This document shows positions 45,622-54,658 of a stretch of DNA of 64,000 nt, piece after piece. The translations under genes and the position numbers were made by a program. A model generated the notes under the pieces. It was not told the DNA's origin. It searched no databases and saw only the letters and a list, made by a program, of their open reading frames with translations. Origin of the DNA: an uncultured Flavobacteriales bacterium (GTDB lineage: Bacteria > Bacteroidota > Bacteroidia > Flavobacteriales_D > Parvicellaceae); NCBI GenBank assembly GCA_943787725.1, contig CALSNM010000015.1, positions 18,102 to 82,101 on the forward strand, given 5' to 3'. Each line of letters starts with the position of its first letter. Position 1 is the stretch's first letter.

Positions 45622-48115
45622 TTGAAGTTTAATTACAAAACTATAGATTTACCTGTTGTAGAAGTTATTCCAGACATTCAGGAGAAACTATTAACTGACA
45701 CTACGCTGATTGTTAAAGCTCCGCCAGGAGCGGGAAAGAGTACTTTGGTGCCTCTTACTTTAATGAAAGAGGTCTGGTTGAAAGGTCAAAAAATATTGAT
45801 GCTGGAACCAAGGAGATTGGCAGCCAAAACAATTGCTACTAGAATGGCAGACTTATTAGAGGAAAAAGTAGGTGAATCTGTTGGCTTTAGAATTCGTTTT
45901 GAAAATAGAGTTGGACCAAACACACAAATTGAAGTTGTTACAGAGGGTATTCTTACAAGAATGATTCAGCAAGACAATGGACTAGAGGGAGTTGGGTTAG
46001 TTGTTTTTGATGAATTCCACGAACGAAGTATTCATGCTGATGTTGCTATGGCATTATGTCGGGAAGCACAGCAAGTGCTTAGACCAGATTTAAGAATAAT
46101 GGTAATGTCTGCAACATTGGATATGCCTGAATTATCTGAAATGCTCAATGCCTCAGTTGTAATTAGTGAAGGAAGCCAATATCCTGTAGAGATAAATTAT
46201 TCTGGAGAAAGTGATATGCGCTTACTGCCGGAATTGGCAGCTAGAGTTGTAAAGTCAGCTCTTCAAAAACACGATGGAGATGTACTTGTTTTTTTGCCAG
46301 GACAAGGAGAGATACGAAAGTGTGAAGAGTTTTTGCGAAACTCAACAAAAGGATTGATGATTCATCCGTTGTACGGACAATTGCCTCCAAATAAGCAGTT
46401 TGCAGCAATTATGCCCAATCGAAATGGTAAGCGAAAAGTTGTTTTGGCGACATCGATTGCAGAAACAAGTTTAACCATCGAAGGGGTTAAAGTAGTAGTG
46501 GATTCTGGTTTTGGGAGAAGCTCTCGTTTTGATCCAAATTCAGGATTGTCTCGATTAGAGACCGTTCAGGTTTCGAAGGACTCGGCTGATCAGAGAGCAG
46601 GAAGGGCCGGTAGATTAAGTGCTGGAGTTTGTTATCGTATGTGGACTTTGGCAACTCAATCTCGTTTAAAAGAACATGGAACTCCTGAAATAGAGCATGC
46701 AGATTTATCATCATTAGTCTTAGATATGGCACAATGGGGAATAGTAGATCCGCAACAACTTTCATGGTTAACACCTCCACCAAAAGGCCATGTAGCGCAA
46801 GCTTCTGAATTGCTCCACGAACTAGAAGCTCTAGAGAATAGTCGTATTACAGAACACGGTAGACAGTTGCATCGATTGCCAACACATCCTCGAATTGCTC
46901 ATATGCTAATTCGAGCGAAAGAAGAAGGTCAATTGCCTTTAGCTACGGATATAGCTGCCATTGTAGAGGAAAGAGATCCTTTGCCAAAAGATGCAGGTAT
47001 AGATATTAATTTACGCATAGACGCTTTGCGTCGTTACCGTAAAGAAAATGTAGACGGAAGAAAATTGGCGAGAATTGAGAAAATTGCGAGTCAATACCGA
47101 AAGACTTTTACTATAGAAGCAGACAACAACTCGCACAGTGATTTTGAGACAGGTTTATTAATAGCTTATGCATATCCCGAGAGAATAGCGTGCGCTAGGC
47201 CCGGAAATAATGCACAATTTCAAATGGCGAATGGGCGATTTGCATCAGCCGGTCATCGAGATGATTTGGCACATGAGGCTTGGTTAGCTGTTGCTCATGT
47301 AAACGATAGAGATCGAAGTGGTAAAATATTTATGGCTGCTCCTCTCAATCCAACTGATTTGCAACCTTTGGTAAAGACGCAAGAGGTAATTACTTGGGAT
47401 ACACGTAAAGGAGGTTTAATTGCAACTTTGGATATGCGAATTGGGAGTATCATTTTAAAAAGCACTCCTTTACCGAATCCAGATGATAGTCAGTTGATAA
47501 AGGCAATTACTGATGCTATTCAAAAAGAGGGCAGTACTTTATTGAACTGGAATGAAGAGGTAGAACAATGGCGAAATAGAGTTTTGTCTTTGCGTAAGTG
47601 GAATCCTCAAGAAAGATGGCCAGATGTTAGTTTGGGCACTTTATTGTTGACAAATGCGGAATGGTTAACTCCTTATTTGGCAGATATAAAAAAGCCAGAG
47701 GCTCTCAAGAAAATTAATTTAAAGGAGATTTTACATTACAGTTTACCGCAAGAACTGCAAAAACGATTAAATATTTTAGCACCAGACGAAAATAGATGTG
47801 CCGAGTGGTTCGTCGATTAAATTAAACTATCAATCAAGTGGAGCTGACCCAATATTGGCTGCTAGATTGCAGGAGTGCTTTGGGTTAGAAGACACTCCAA
47901 CAGTTAATAAGGGCAAGGTTAATGTGTTAATGCATTTACTTTCTCCAGGCTATAAAGTGGTACAAATAACGGATGATTTAAAAAGCTTTTGGGCAAATGC
48001 TTATTTCGATGTTCGGAAAGATTTAAAGGGCCAATATAAGCGGCATTTTTGGCCGGAAGATCCCATGGATGCAAAGGCGATAAAAGGAACGAAAAGGCAG
48101 AATAATATTAAATAA
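45622..48115 (+). CDS. hrpB: ATP-dependent helicase HrpB, frameshifted near the 3' end
   Basis: HrpB is a DEAH-box helicase-like protein of unclear cellular role. Walker A APPGAGKST is at residues 33-41, the DEFH box is in VFDEFHERSIHADV near 135, SATLD near 172, and motif VI region DQRAGRAGR near 320. The HrpB-specific C-terminal domain follows. The frame stops at 47820 after 732 residues, but the next frame (to 48115) holds the exact family tail VPSGSSIKLNYQ...ARLQECFG...HLLSPGYK...FWPEDPMDAKA. One base fewer in the A4 run at 47789-47792 gives DEIDVPSGSS and a single protein of about 830 residues, the normal size. Start TTG 45622. Confidence 0.9.
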
Positions 48116-48320
48116 GTAGGGTGCCGATTAAATTTCATTGTATTAAAATGCGGTTTCTGTAATTTTTTCAAACTTTGTCAATGACGCTTTACAGCTAATA
48201 ATGAATTTACGTTAAGCGTAAAATGTAGCCATATTTTTTTTAAGCATTTTGATTAGGTCTTTAAAAATCTTTTTCTATCTTAGCTTAAATATTGATCATT
48301 TAAAGATTAAAAATTAAGCA

Positions 48321-49115
48321 ATGTCAAAGTTTTCAGAAAATGTAAGGTACCTTCGCAATAAGAGAGCAATCTCTCAAGAAGCTTTTGCAGAAGAATTACA
48401 ATTAACACGCAGCAAAGTAGCCGCATACGAAGAGGCGAGGGCGGAGCCTAATATTCATACTTTAATTGGGTATTCTGAATATTTTCGACTTCCGGTGGAT
48501 GCATTGATTAAAACGAATTTAACGAAGGGGCGCGAAGATACGTTTATTGATATTGGAAATAATAGAGTTTTGTTTCCCGTTCTTATTAATGAGGAAAATG
48601 AAGATGTCATAGAATTAATATCGAAAGAGGCATCTGCGGGGTATTTAACAGGATATAGCGATACTGAATACATTGCTAATCTTCCAATAATGAACCTTAA
48701 TTTCTTGCCCACTGGAAAATACAGGGCATTTCCAATAAAAGGAGATTCAATGTATCCTTGGGTGAAGGATGGTGACTTTGTTGTTGGAAAATTTATGGAA
48801 AATCCAAAATTGGTTCGAAATAACAATTGCTATATTATTCTTACGAAAGAAAATGGGTTAGTTTACAAACGAGTTATGACAGATAGACTAGAAGATGATT
48901 ATATTATTTTGTCTTCTGATAACAAGCAATACCATCCTTACGATTTACATACTTCTGAAGTTCTAGAAATTTGGGAATTTACTGTGAACTTAAGTCTTGG
49001 TCAATATGAAGAAGATGAGGTTAACCCTGCCCATGTAATGAGTTTATTGAGGAGTGTGGGAGTGGAGTTGAAAGATTTAAAGGAACGTGTGTCTAGTATA
49101 GAAACGCAAGCTTAG
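48321..49115 (+). CDS. XRE-family regulator with LexA-like S24 peptidase domain
   Basis: A 264-residue regulator. Residues ~5-62 are a helix-turn-helix of the XRE type (RNKRAISQEAFAEELQLTRSKV). Residues ~100-235 form an S24 LexA/CI-like domain: a possible self-cleavage site Ala106-Gly107 in EASAGYL, catalytic Ser143 in KGDSMYPWVKDGD, and Lys183 in VYKRV. Such proteins can be inactivated by RecA-stimulated autocleavage or can simply dimerise by this fold. No phage genes lie nearby, so it is probably a host regulator of unknown regulon. It has its own 205-nt upstream region. Confidence 0.85.
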   Translation: MSKFSENVRYLRNKRAISQEAFAEELQLTRSKVAAYEEARAEPNIHTLIGYSEYFRLPVDALIKTNLTKGREDTFIDIGNNRVLFPVLINEENEDVIELISKEASAGYLTGYSDTEYIANLPIMNLNFLPTGKYRAFPIKGDSMYPWVKDGDFVVGKFMENPKLVRNNNCYIILTKENGLVYKRVMTDRLEDDYIILSSDNKQYHPYDLHTSEVLEIWEFTVNLSLGQYEEDEVNPAHVMSLLRSVGVELKDLKERVSSIETQA

Positions 49116-49216
49116 CTAAATTTTGTTTATTACGCTAATTAAATTGTTGTTATTGAGATAAGGGCAAAACAGGAAACAGAGGTATTTAACTATCTATATT
49201 TTTAATATAATTTTTT

Positions 49217-49675
49217 ATGAAAACATTAGAGGACTGGCTTGAAGCTTATGCAGTTAGCCACCAAAATAAAACGAATAAGTTGATCCATTACTTTTGCGTT
49301 CCCGCAATCTACTTTTCAATTGTTGGACTGTTAATGTCTATTCCGATAGGATTTCTGTCAAATGCAAGTATTAACGAACCTTTGTTGGTTAATTGGGCGG
49401 TTGTTGTGCTAATCCCTGTTTTCATATTTTATGTAAGGCTTTCCTTAAAAGTAGCTATATTGATTTTATTTTTTTCTGCCATCTGTGTTTTCGCTAATTA
49501 TCAAATATCGATAATAGCGAACTTATGGGTTGTCTCTGTTGTGATTTTTGCAATTGCTTGGATCTTTCAATTTTATGGACATCATATAGAGGGGAAAAAA
49601 CCCTCTTTTTTGAAAGATATTCAATTTTTATTAATTGGACCAGCTTGGATATTGAACGCGCTGTTTAAAAAGTAA
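49217..49675 (+). CDS. Mpo1-like (DUF962) membrane protein
   Basis: A 152-residue membrane protein of the DUF962/YGL010w family, related to yeast Mpo1, an Fe2+-dependent dioxygenase that alpha-oxidises 2-hydroxy fatty acids. The conserved N-terminal YAVSHQNKTNKLIHYFCVP carries two His residues of the metal site; FYGHHIEGKKPSF near residue 117 carries two more. About four membrane helices lie between and after. Length is normal. A lipid alpha-oxidation role in bacteria is inferred from the family, not shown here. Confidence 0.8.
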   Translation: MKTLEDWLEAYAVSHQNKTNKLIHYFCVPAIYFSIVGLLMSIPIGFLSNASINEPLLVNWAVVVLIPVFIFYVRLSLKVAILILFFSAICVFANYQISIIANLWVVSVVIFAIAWIFQFYGHHIEGKKPSFLKDIQFLLIGPAWILNALFKK

Positions 49676-49678
49676 TTC

Positions 49679-50737
49679 TTATTCCTTGTATAGGTAGTTT
49701 AAATTTATAATTGCGGTACTGTTCATCGTTGAATTAAGCGTAATAGCCTTTTTTTTCAATCCTGATTTAATTTCTAATGCTGCTGAATTGGGCTTTACAC
49801 TGCCTTCATTGTGCGCAACCATTTTTAGTATGTTTTCTCCAGGTTCCAGTTTCATTTTAATTTTCTTTTTACCGTGTGTTATTTTATAATTAGATAAAAT
49901 AACCCTGTCGTTCAGGGTAAATGAAATAGTATCATTATCGATAATTCCATAATCCCAAACTTTAATTATTATGCACCTACTTTTAAAATCCATTTTCCCT
50001 TGTTGTTTCAGTTCTCTAGCTAAATGGTTTTCAGGTAAGTCTTTTTTCCACTGATTTGGAGTGCTTTTTTCTTTTTTCCGTAAATCGTAATCAATGATTA
50101 AATTCAATCCTAGGTAATTTCCTTGATGACTGGATTTAGCTTCTGAATTAGTTGAACTCAAATCAAATGTAATAAACGGATTTTCTAAGTAAACATAAGT
50201 GTACTGCAGCATTAATGAATAACCAAAGCGCTCATCTCTTTTATAAGTTCCAATTTGAGGAGAAATGAACAAAGGTGTACTCTTAAAAGAATTGGCTAAT
50301 ACATTAAAGTCTCCTTGCTCCTTTTTCAGTTGATCATTCGAATGGTACATAAAGCCTGCTCCAATTCCTAAAGCGATATAATCCAAATCACCATTTATGT
50401 AAAAGTACTTATTCAAAATACTTTCAGTTTTTAAACCTATGTAATTAACCGTGTATTTGTATCCAGGAATTGAAAATTCATAATTATATAAGTTAAGACC
50501 TCCTCCGAAAGATATAGCAAGGTTGTTCTTCCATCTTAATTTAATACTAGGTTCAAGCGTTATTACGGGCGCAATTGAAGTCCTCCATCCTTCTTCTCCA
50601 GTATTCTCAATAGAATTATAAAGTGCTCCAATTGTTATCCTTCCTGATGCAGCGAGTTTCAGTCTTGCTTGTCCAATTGTAGTAGTTATTGAAAAGCAAA
50701 GAATGCAAATTATTGATATGTATTGAATTTTAAAGAT
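49679..50737 (-). CDS. Outer-membrane beta-barrel-like protein, start codon uncertain
   Basis: From a TTG at 50416 the frame gives 245 residues, but it is open well upstream and encodes a signal peptide there (FKIQYISIICILCFSITTTIGQA) followed by amphipathic beta strands (GRITIGALYNSI, LAISFGGGLNLYNYEF). No ATG, GTG or TTG lies before that signal; the best in-frame position is an ATC at 50735-50737, overlapping the DinB stop by 8 nt. The protein would be about 352 residues, with alternating strands to residue ~235 and then a mixed C-terminal domain (VWDYGIIDNDTISF, ILKMVAHNEGS). Either a rare AUC start or a base error at the start is needed. Function unknown. Confidence 0.55.
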   Translation of the reverse strand: MFKIQYISIICILCFSITTTIGQARLKLAASGRITIGALYNSIENTGEEGWRTSIAPVITLEPSIKLRWKNNLAISFGGGLNLYNYEFSIPGYKYTVNYIGLKTESILNKYFYINGDLDYIALGIGAGFMYHSNDQLKKEQGDFNVLANSFKSTPLFISPQIGTYKRDERFGYSLMLQYTYVYLENPFITFDLSSTNSEAKSSHQGNYLGLNLIIDYDLRKKEKSTPNQWKKDLPENHLARELKQQGKMDFKSRCIIIKVWDYGIIDNDTISFTLNDRVILSNYKITHGKKKIKMKLEPGENILKMVAHNEGSVKPNSAALEIKSGLKKKAITLNSTMNSTAIINLNYLYKE

Positions 50738-51236
50738 ACCTCTCTTTTAATATTTTAAAGTGATGCTTTTGGTGACCACCATTGATATAGATGAGATCAA
50801 TTACTTTAATGCTGCTACCATTTGCATTTCCTGTCATTTGAAGCATTTCGTTCGAAAAAGAAGCGATTAGGTCATTAGTAGATTGGTGAAGGTTTTTATA
50901 TTCCTTCAAAAGCGATTCAAAACTTCTGTTTTTAGCTTTTGCACAAGAAACATAGTCGTTATGGTTGTATCCTGAGATAGCTTGTTTTTCTCCCCGGGAA
51001 ATTGCAACCATTCTGTAGGTGAATATTCTTTCTGAATCAATAATATGTTGTAATATGTCGTTTATTGTCCATTTACCTTCCGCGTAAGCGAAGTTTGCCT
51101 TTTCTTCAGGTATATCATTTAAAATGGTAATTGCATCAGCATATACGTTGCTTAAAAGATCCAAGTAATCATCATCCAAAACGGATTGAATGTAGCCTCT
51201 GTAAAATTCTGGAATTGTATTTAAATCAGGTTTCAT
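50730..51236 (-). CDS. DinB-family protein
   Basis: A 168-residue four-helix-bundle protein of the DinB/YfiT superfamily. The three metal-ligand histidines of the family appear as IDSERIF preceded by NDILQHIIDSE (His near residue 66), and GGHQKHHFKIL near the C-terminus (two His). YAEGKWTINDILQH is the conserved helix. Such proteins are metal-dependent thiol or other transferases; the substrate cannot be told. Its stop overlaps the start region of the beta-barrel gene, so both are probably in one transcript. Confidence 0.88.
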   Translation of the reverse strand: MKPDLNTIPEFYRGYIQSVLDDDYLDLLSNVYADAITILNDIPEEKANFAYAEGKWTINDILQHIIDSERIFTYRMVAISRGEKQAISGYNHNDYVSCAKAKNRSFESLLKEYKNLHQSTNDLIASFSNEMLQMTGNANGSSIKVIDLIYINGGHQKHHFKILKERYL

Positions 51237-51451
51237 ATCCTTATTAATTTTAACTCATGTGAACTTGTTATTTTGATGCTCAAATATATTGAATTATAGT
51301 TTCAATTACGCATAGGAGGTTTTACCTTTTTATTTCAAACTTGACGTCATCAAGTTGGTTAGAAAACTAGCGGTAAACTAGCGATTAATAGAAGCGATTT
51401 AGATATATCATATAATTATTAACAATTCTTTCTCTTATCATCTAATCTTCC

Positions 51452-51459
51452 TATGTTTG
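51452..51459 (+). promoter_or_regulatory. Candidate -7 box for the lipoprotein gene
   Basis: TATGTTTG is an exact TAnnTTTG match, 23 nt before the ATG at 51483. No clear -33 TTG. Confidence 0.4.
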
Positions 51460-51482
51460 ATGTGGTTAAATTTTAAACAGAA

Positions 51483-52058
51483 ATGAAAAGTATATATTTG
51501 GTTATCACATTATTGATGGGTAGTTTTATGGTTGGTTGCGGACCAACTGCAGAGGAAAAAGAGAAAGAAGAAAAGGAAATATCTACTCAAAAGAGATTAA
51601 CGATTGAAACCATCTTAGAGGAGTATAATGATTGCAGTGCCAATTCAGAAAGCAGAAATGATTGTAAGAATTTTACTGCTCGCGCTATTTGCGAGTATTA
51701 CGGGATTGATGACTTGAAGATTGACGGAGAATATGCAGAATACCATGCTATTTTTGATTTTGTAACTACGGATGCTACTTGGAAAAATTTGGGTATGGCA
51801 ACGGTACAAGAATCTTTAGATAATGCACAGCAAATGGCGAACGATGGTTTTCCCGTGGTTGCGATTGATACAGAAGATAAACATAAATTGGCGATAATAA
51901 TTATTGAAGGGGAACAAGTGAAATCGGGTTCTTGGGGATTAAATGCTCCAACTTGTGCGGCATTTTTTCCTGCTGGTGGTCCTGAACCTTTTATTCACAA
52001 AACATTAAATTATGCTTTCAGTTCGCCTAATGGAATTCAACTTTGGGTAAAAAAATAG
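51483..52058 (+). CDS. Lipoprotein with papain-like amidohydrolase features
   Basis: A 191-residue protein. A lipoprotein signal ends in MVGCG, so Cys19 is the likely lipidated residue. After a charged linker (EEKEKEEKE) comes a domain with NDCKNFTARAICEYYGI (candidate nucleophile Cys near 58) and KHKLAIIIIEGEQVKSGSWG (candidate His near 139), the Cys...His order of NlpC/P60-like and Tae-like peptidoglycan amidases. A cell-wall hydrolase role is plausible but unproven. It starts 4 nt before the transporter gene region and may be co-transcribed with sulP. The two most conserved-looking blocks are those around Cys58 and His139. Confidence 0.6.
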   Translation: MKSIYLVITLLMGSFMVGCGPTAEEKEKEEKEISTQKRLTIETILEEYNDCSANSESRNDCKNFTARAICEYYGIDDLKIDGEYAEYHAIFDFVTTDATWKNLGMATVQESLDNAQQMANDGFPVVAIDTEDKHKLAIIIIEGEQVKSGSWGLNAPTCAAFFPAGGPEPFIHKTLNYAFSSPNGIQLWVKK

Positions 52059-52061
52059 CTT

Positions 52062-53738
52062 ATGGTATTCCTAGATAGATATAAAAAAGGTTTTAAAGGT
52101 GATTTCACGGGTGGAGTTACTGCAGCAATAGTTGCAATACCTTTGGGTTTAGGTTTTGGTGGATTAAGTGGACTTGGTGCTGAAGCGGGTTTATATGCTG
52201 CCATTATATTGGCTATTATAGCATCAATAATTGGAGGTACTCAAACTTTAATTAGTGATCCTACTGCTCCTATGGCTTTTGTTGCGGGTGCAATTATATC
52301 AGCAGGAATGGAGGTAAATGGAGGTGTTTTGGGGGATCACGCTTGGGTTCATATTATATTGACATTTGCTTTAGCTGGACTTTTTCAAATCCTTTTTGGA
52401 TTTCTTAAAATAGCACAATATGTGCGGTTTATTCCATATCCTGTTATTTCGGGTTTTATGGGGGGAATAGGTATCATAATTATGATTGGACAATTGTTTC
52501 CAATAATGGGGCATACTTCTCCGAAAGGAGCTATCAATATCTTTAGTGAAATTAGTCAGCCTTTGGGTAATGTTAATACGTGGGCCTTAACATTAGGGCT
52601 TGGAACAATCGCTCTTATTTATATAGTACCTTTAGTTTCTAAGAAAATTCCTTCAGTATTGGTGGCGCTAATCACAATGACGCTCATTTCTTATTTTGCA
52701 ATGCCAGAAGGAGAATTTGGAATAGTTGGAGCTTTTAAAGGTGGTCTGCCTTCTCCAAAAATTGCCGTATTGGCAAATATACAATTTCAAGACATTCTTA
52801 ATGTAATGGTCCCGGCTATTACCTTAGCTTCTTTAGGGACAATAGATACGTTGCTAACATCGGTAGTTGCTGATAATATGACCAAAACAAAACACAATGG
52901 TAATAGAGAGTTGATGGGGCAAGGTTTAGGTAATTTTGTAGGTGCATTTTTTGGGGCTCTTCCCGGTGCAGGATCTACCACAGGTACCGTTATTAATATA
53001 AAGTCAGGAGCTACCACACACATGTCTGGAATTATAAAAGGTGTGTTTTTAATCCTTGTATTATTGTTCTTGGCGCCAGTTGTTAGGTATGTCCCATTGC
53101 CAGTTCTTGCCGGCATACTTTTTACAATAGGAGTAGGGGTATTGGATTTAAAGGGCTTGGGTATGCTGTTAAAAGTTCCAAGAGCGGATTCAGCAATACT
53201 TATTATTACATTGCTGGTTACTGTTTTCGATACGCTTTTGGATGCAGTTGCTATAGGAGCGTTAATGGCTGTAGTAACCTTTATGAAAAAGATGTCTGAA
53301 GTAATGGAGGACATGACTAAAGAGGGTGATTTAGGGGCCTTTACACGTGATGGTAAAGTACCTGATGAATTATTGAAAAAGATATATGTTAAACAGTTAG
53401 ATGGTCCTATGTTTTTTGGTTTTGCAGATCAGTTTAGAGAACAAATGAGATCTATTAAAGGTTATGAAGCTGTAATAATTGATATGAAGCAAGTTCCTTT
53501 TATCGATGAAACAGGTTTGCTGACATTGGAGGATGCAGTTGCCGATCTATACGAAAGAAAAATTGCAATCTACATCAGTGGGGCAAATGAGTCTATTTAT
53601 GCGCAGTTTGAAAAGGTTGAAATTCCAGGAAACCTCGTTCCAGAAGATCATTTCTTTCCTTATTTTAAGCATTGTATAAAACATTTGCGTAATAAATTTA
53701 AGTATGAGCAGAGCCTACTTGGAAAAGAAACTGAATAA
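52062..53738 (+). CDS. SulP-family anion transporter with STAS domain
   Basis: A 558-residue inner-membrane transporter of the SLC26/SulP family. The start FTGGVTAAIVAIPLGLGFG is the conserved first helix; the core has 10-14 helices with GFMGGIGIIIMIGQ and PGAGSTTGTVINIKSGA. Residues ~440-550 form a cytosolic STAS domain (VIIDMKQVPFIDETGLLTLE). Substrates of the family include sulfate, bicarbonate and dicarboxylates; the sequence does not say which. It starts 3 nt after the lipoprotein gene and its stop abuts the DUF72 gene. Confidence 0.92.
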   Translation: MVFLDRYKKGFKGDFTGGVTAAIVAIPLGLGFGGLSGLGAEAGLYAAIILAIIASIIGGTQTLISDPTAPMAFVAGAIISAGMEVNGGVLGDHAWVHIILTFALAGLFQILFGFLKIAQYVRFIPYPVISGFMGGIGIIIMIGQLFPIMGHTSPKGAINIFSEISQPLGNVNTWALTLGLGTIALIYIVPLVSKKIPSVLVALITMTLISYFAMPEGEFGIVGAFKGGLPSPKIAVLANIQFQDILNVMVPAITLASLGTIDTLLTSVVADNMTKTKHNGNRELMGQGLGNFVGAFFGALPGAGSTTGTVINIKSGATTHMSGIIKGVFLILVLLFLAPVVRYVPLPVLAGILFTIGVGVLDLKGLGMLLKVPRADSAILIITLLVTVFDTLLDAVAIGALMAVVTFMKKMSEVMEDMTKEGDLGAFTRDGKVPDELLKKIYVKQLDGPMFFGFADQFREQMRSIKGYEAVIIDMKQVPFIDETGLLTLEDAVADLYERKIAIYISGANESIYAQFEKVEIPGNLVPEDHFFPYFKHCIKHLRNKFKYEQSLLGKETE

Positions 53739-54638
53739 ATGAAATTTGGTCAATTAGATACTTGGGAGGAAGTTAATTTTAGTTTTCCAAAGTTATCCAA
53801 AAAAACAAAAAGTTATCTATCGGTTTTAGATAAAGTGGCAAAACCTAACTTTTTTATTGGAGCTCCGGTATTTTCGGATAAAAATTACAAAGGAACTTTG
53901 TTTCCTCTTGAAACAAGGCAAACGGATTTTTTGCAGGCATATGGTAAACAATTTAATAGTATAGAAGTTGCCGCAACTCGTTTTGGCACTCCAAAAAAAT
54001 CAACTTTGCAAAAGTGGAAGGATAGTGTAGCTGATGACTTTAAATTTTCATTGAAGTTTCCTCAGGTAATTACCCATCGAAAAGATATTAATGAAGCTGC
54101 TGCAAAGCAAAGATTAGAAGATTTTTTGGTGGCTCTTGATTTTATGGGAGATAAAAATGGTGTTGCTTTTGCGGTTATGGCAAATTATTTTCGTCCCGAT
54201 AAATTTGAAGGGCTTGTTGAGTTCGTTGAGTACCTGCCCAAGGATGTCTCGTTTGCTATTGAATTAAGAGCTCCGGAATGGTTCGAATCAGATTCATTGC
54301 AAAATGAATGGCAAGAGTTGTTTGCAGAGAATAACATCGCTCCTGTTTTAACGGATACACCAGGTAGGAGGGATGTGTTAAGTTTTAAATTGACAAATGA
54401 AAACTTATTCATTAGGTATGTTGGTAATTATTCTAATCCTCTTGATAAAAAACGAATTGACCAATGGATAGTTAGAATAGTTGAACTTGTAGATTTAGGA
54501 GTGAAAAATGTATGGTTCTATGCCCACCAGCCGGGAGAAAAAAGAGAGTTGGTAGTTGATTTCTTTAACTATTTGATAGAACGGATAAACAATGAATTAA
54601 ATCTGTCAATCAATAAACTGATTAATTATAAGAGATAA
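53739..54638 (+). CDS. DUF72-family protein
   Basis: A 299-residue TIM-barrel-like protein of the DUF72 family. FFIGAPVFSDKNYKGTLFP near residue 38 and NSIEVAATRFGTP near 73 are the family's first conserved blocks; FKFSLKFPQVITH, FAIELRAPEWF near 168 and VWFYAHQPGEKR near the end complete them. The function is unknown. The extra ~35 residues at the N-terminus are common in Bacteroidota members. The ATG follows the sulP stop directly, so it is probably in the same transcript. Confidence 0.9.
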   Translation: MKFGQLDTWEEVNFSFPKLSKKTKSYLSVLDKVAKPNFFIGAPVFSDKNYKGTLFPLETRQTDFLQAYGKQFNSIEVAATRFGTPKKSTLQKWKDSVADDFKFSLKFPQVITHRKDINEAAAKQRLEDFLVALDFMGDKNGVAFAVMANYFRPDKFEGLVEFVEYLPKDVSFAIELRAPEWFESDSLQNEWQELFAENNIAPVLTDTPGRRDVLSFKLTNENLFIRYVGNYSNPLDKKRIDQWIVRIVELVDLGVKNVWFYAHQPGEKRELVVDFFNYLIERINNELNLSINKLINYKR

Positions 54639-54658
54639 ATTTGAACAATCAGGATTCG

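Noticed and set aside
52787..53314. 175-codon antisense frame inside the SulP gene
   Set aside because: Lies wholly opposite a well-supported transporter; composition is that of a shadow frame.
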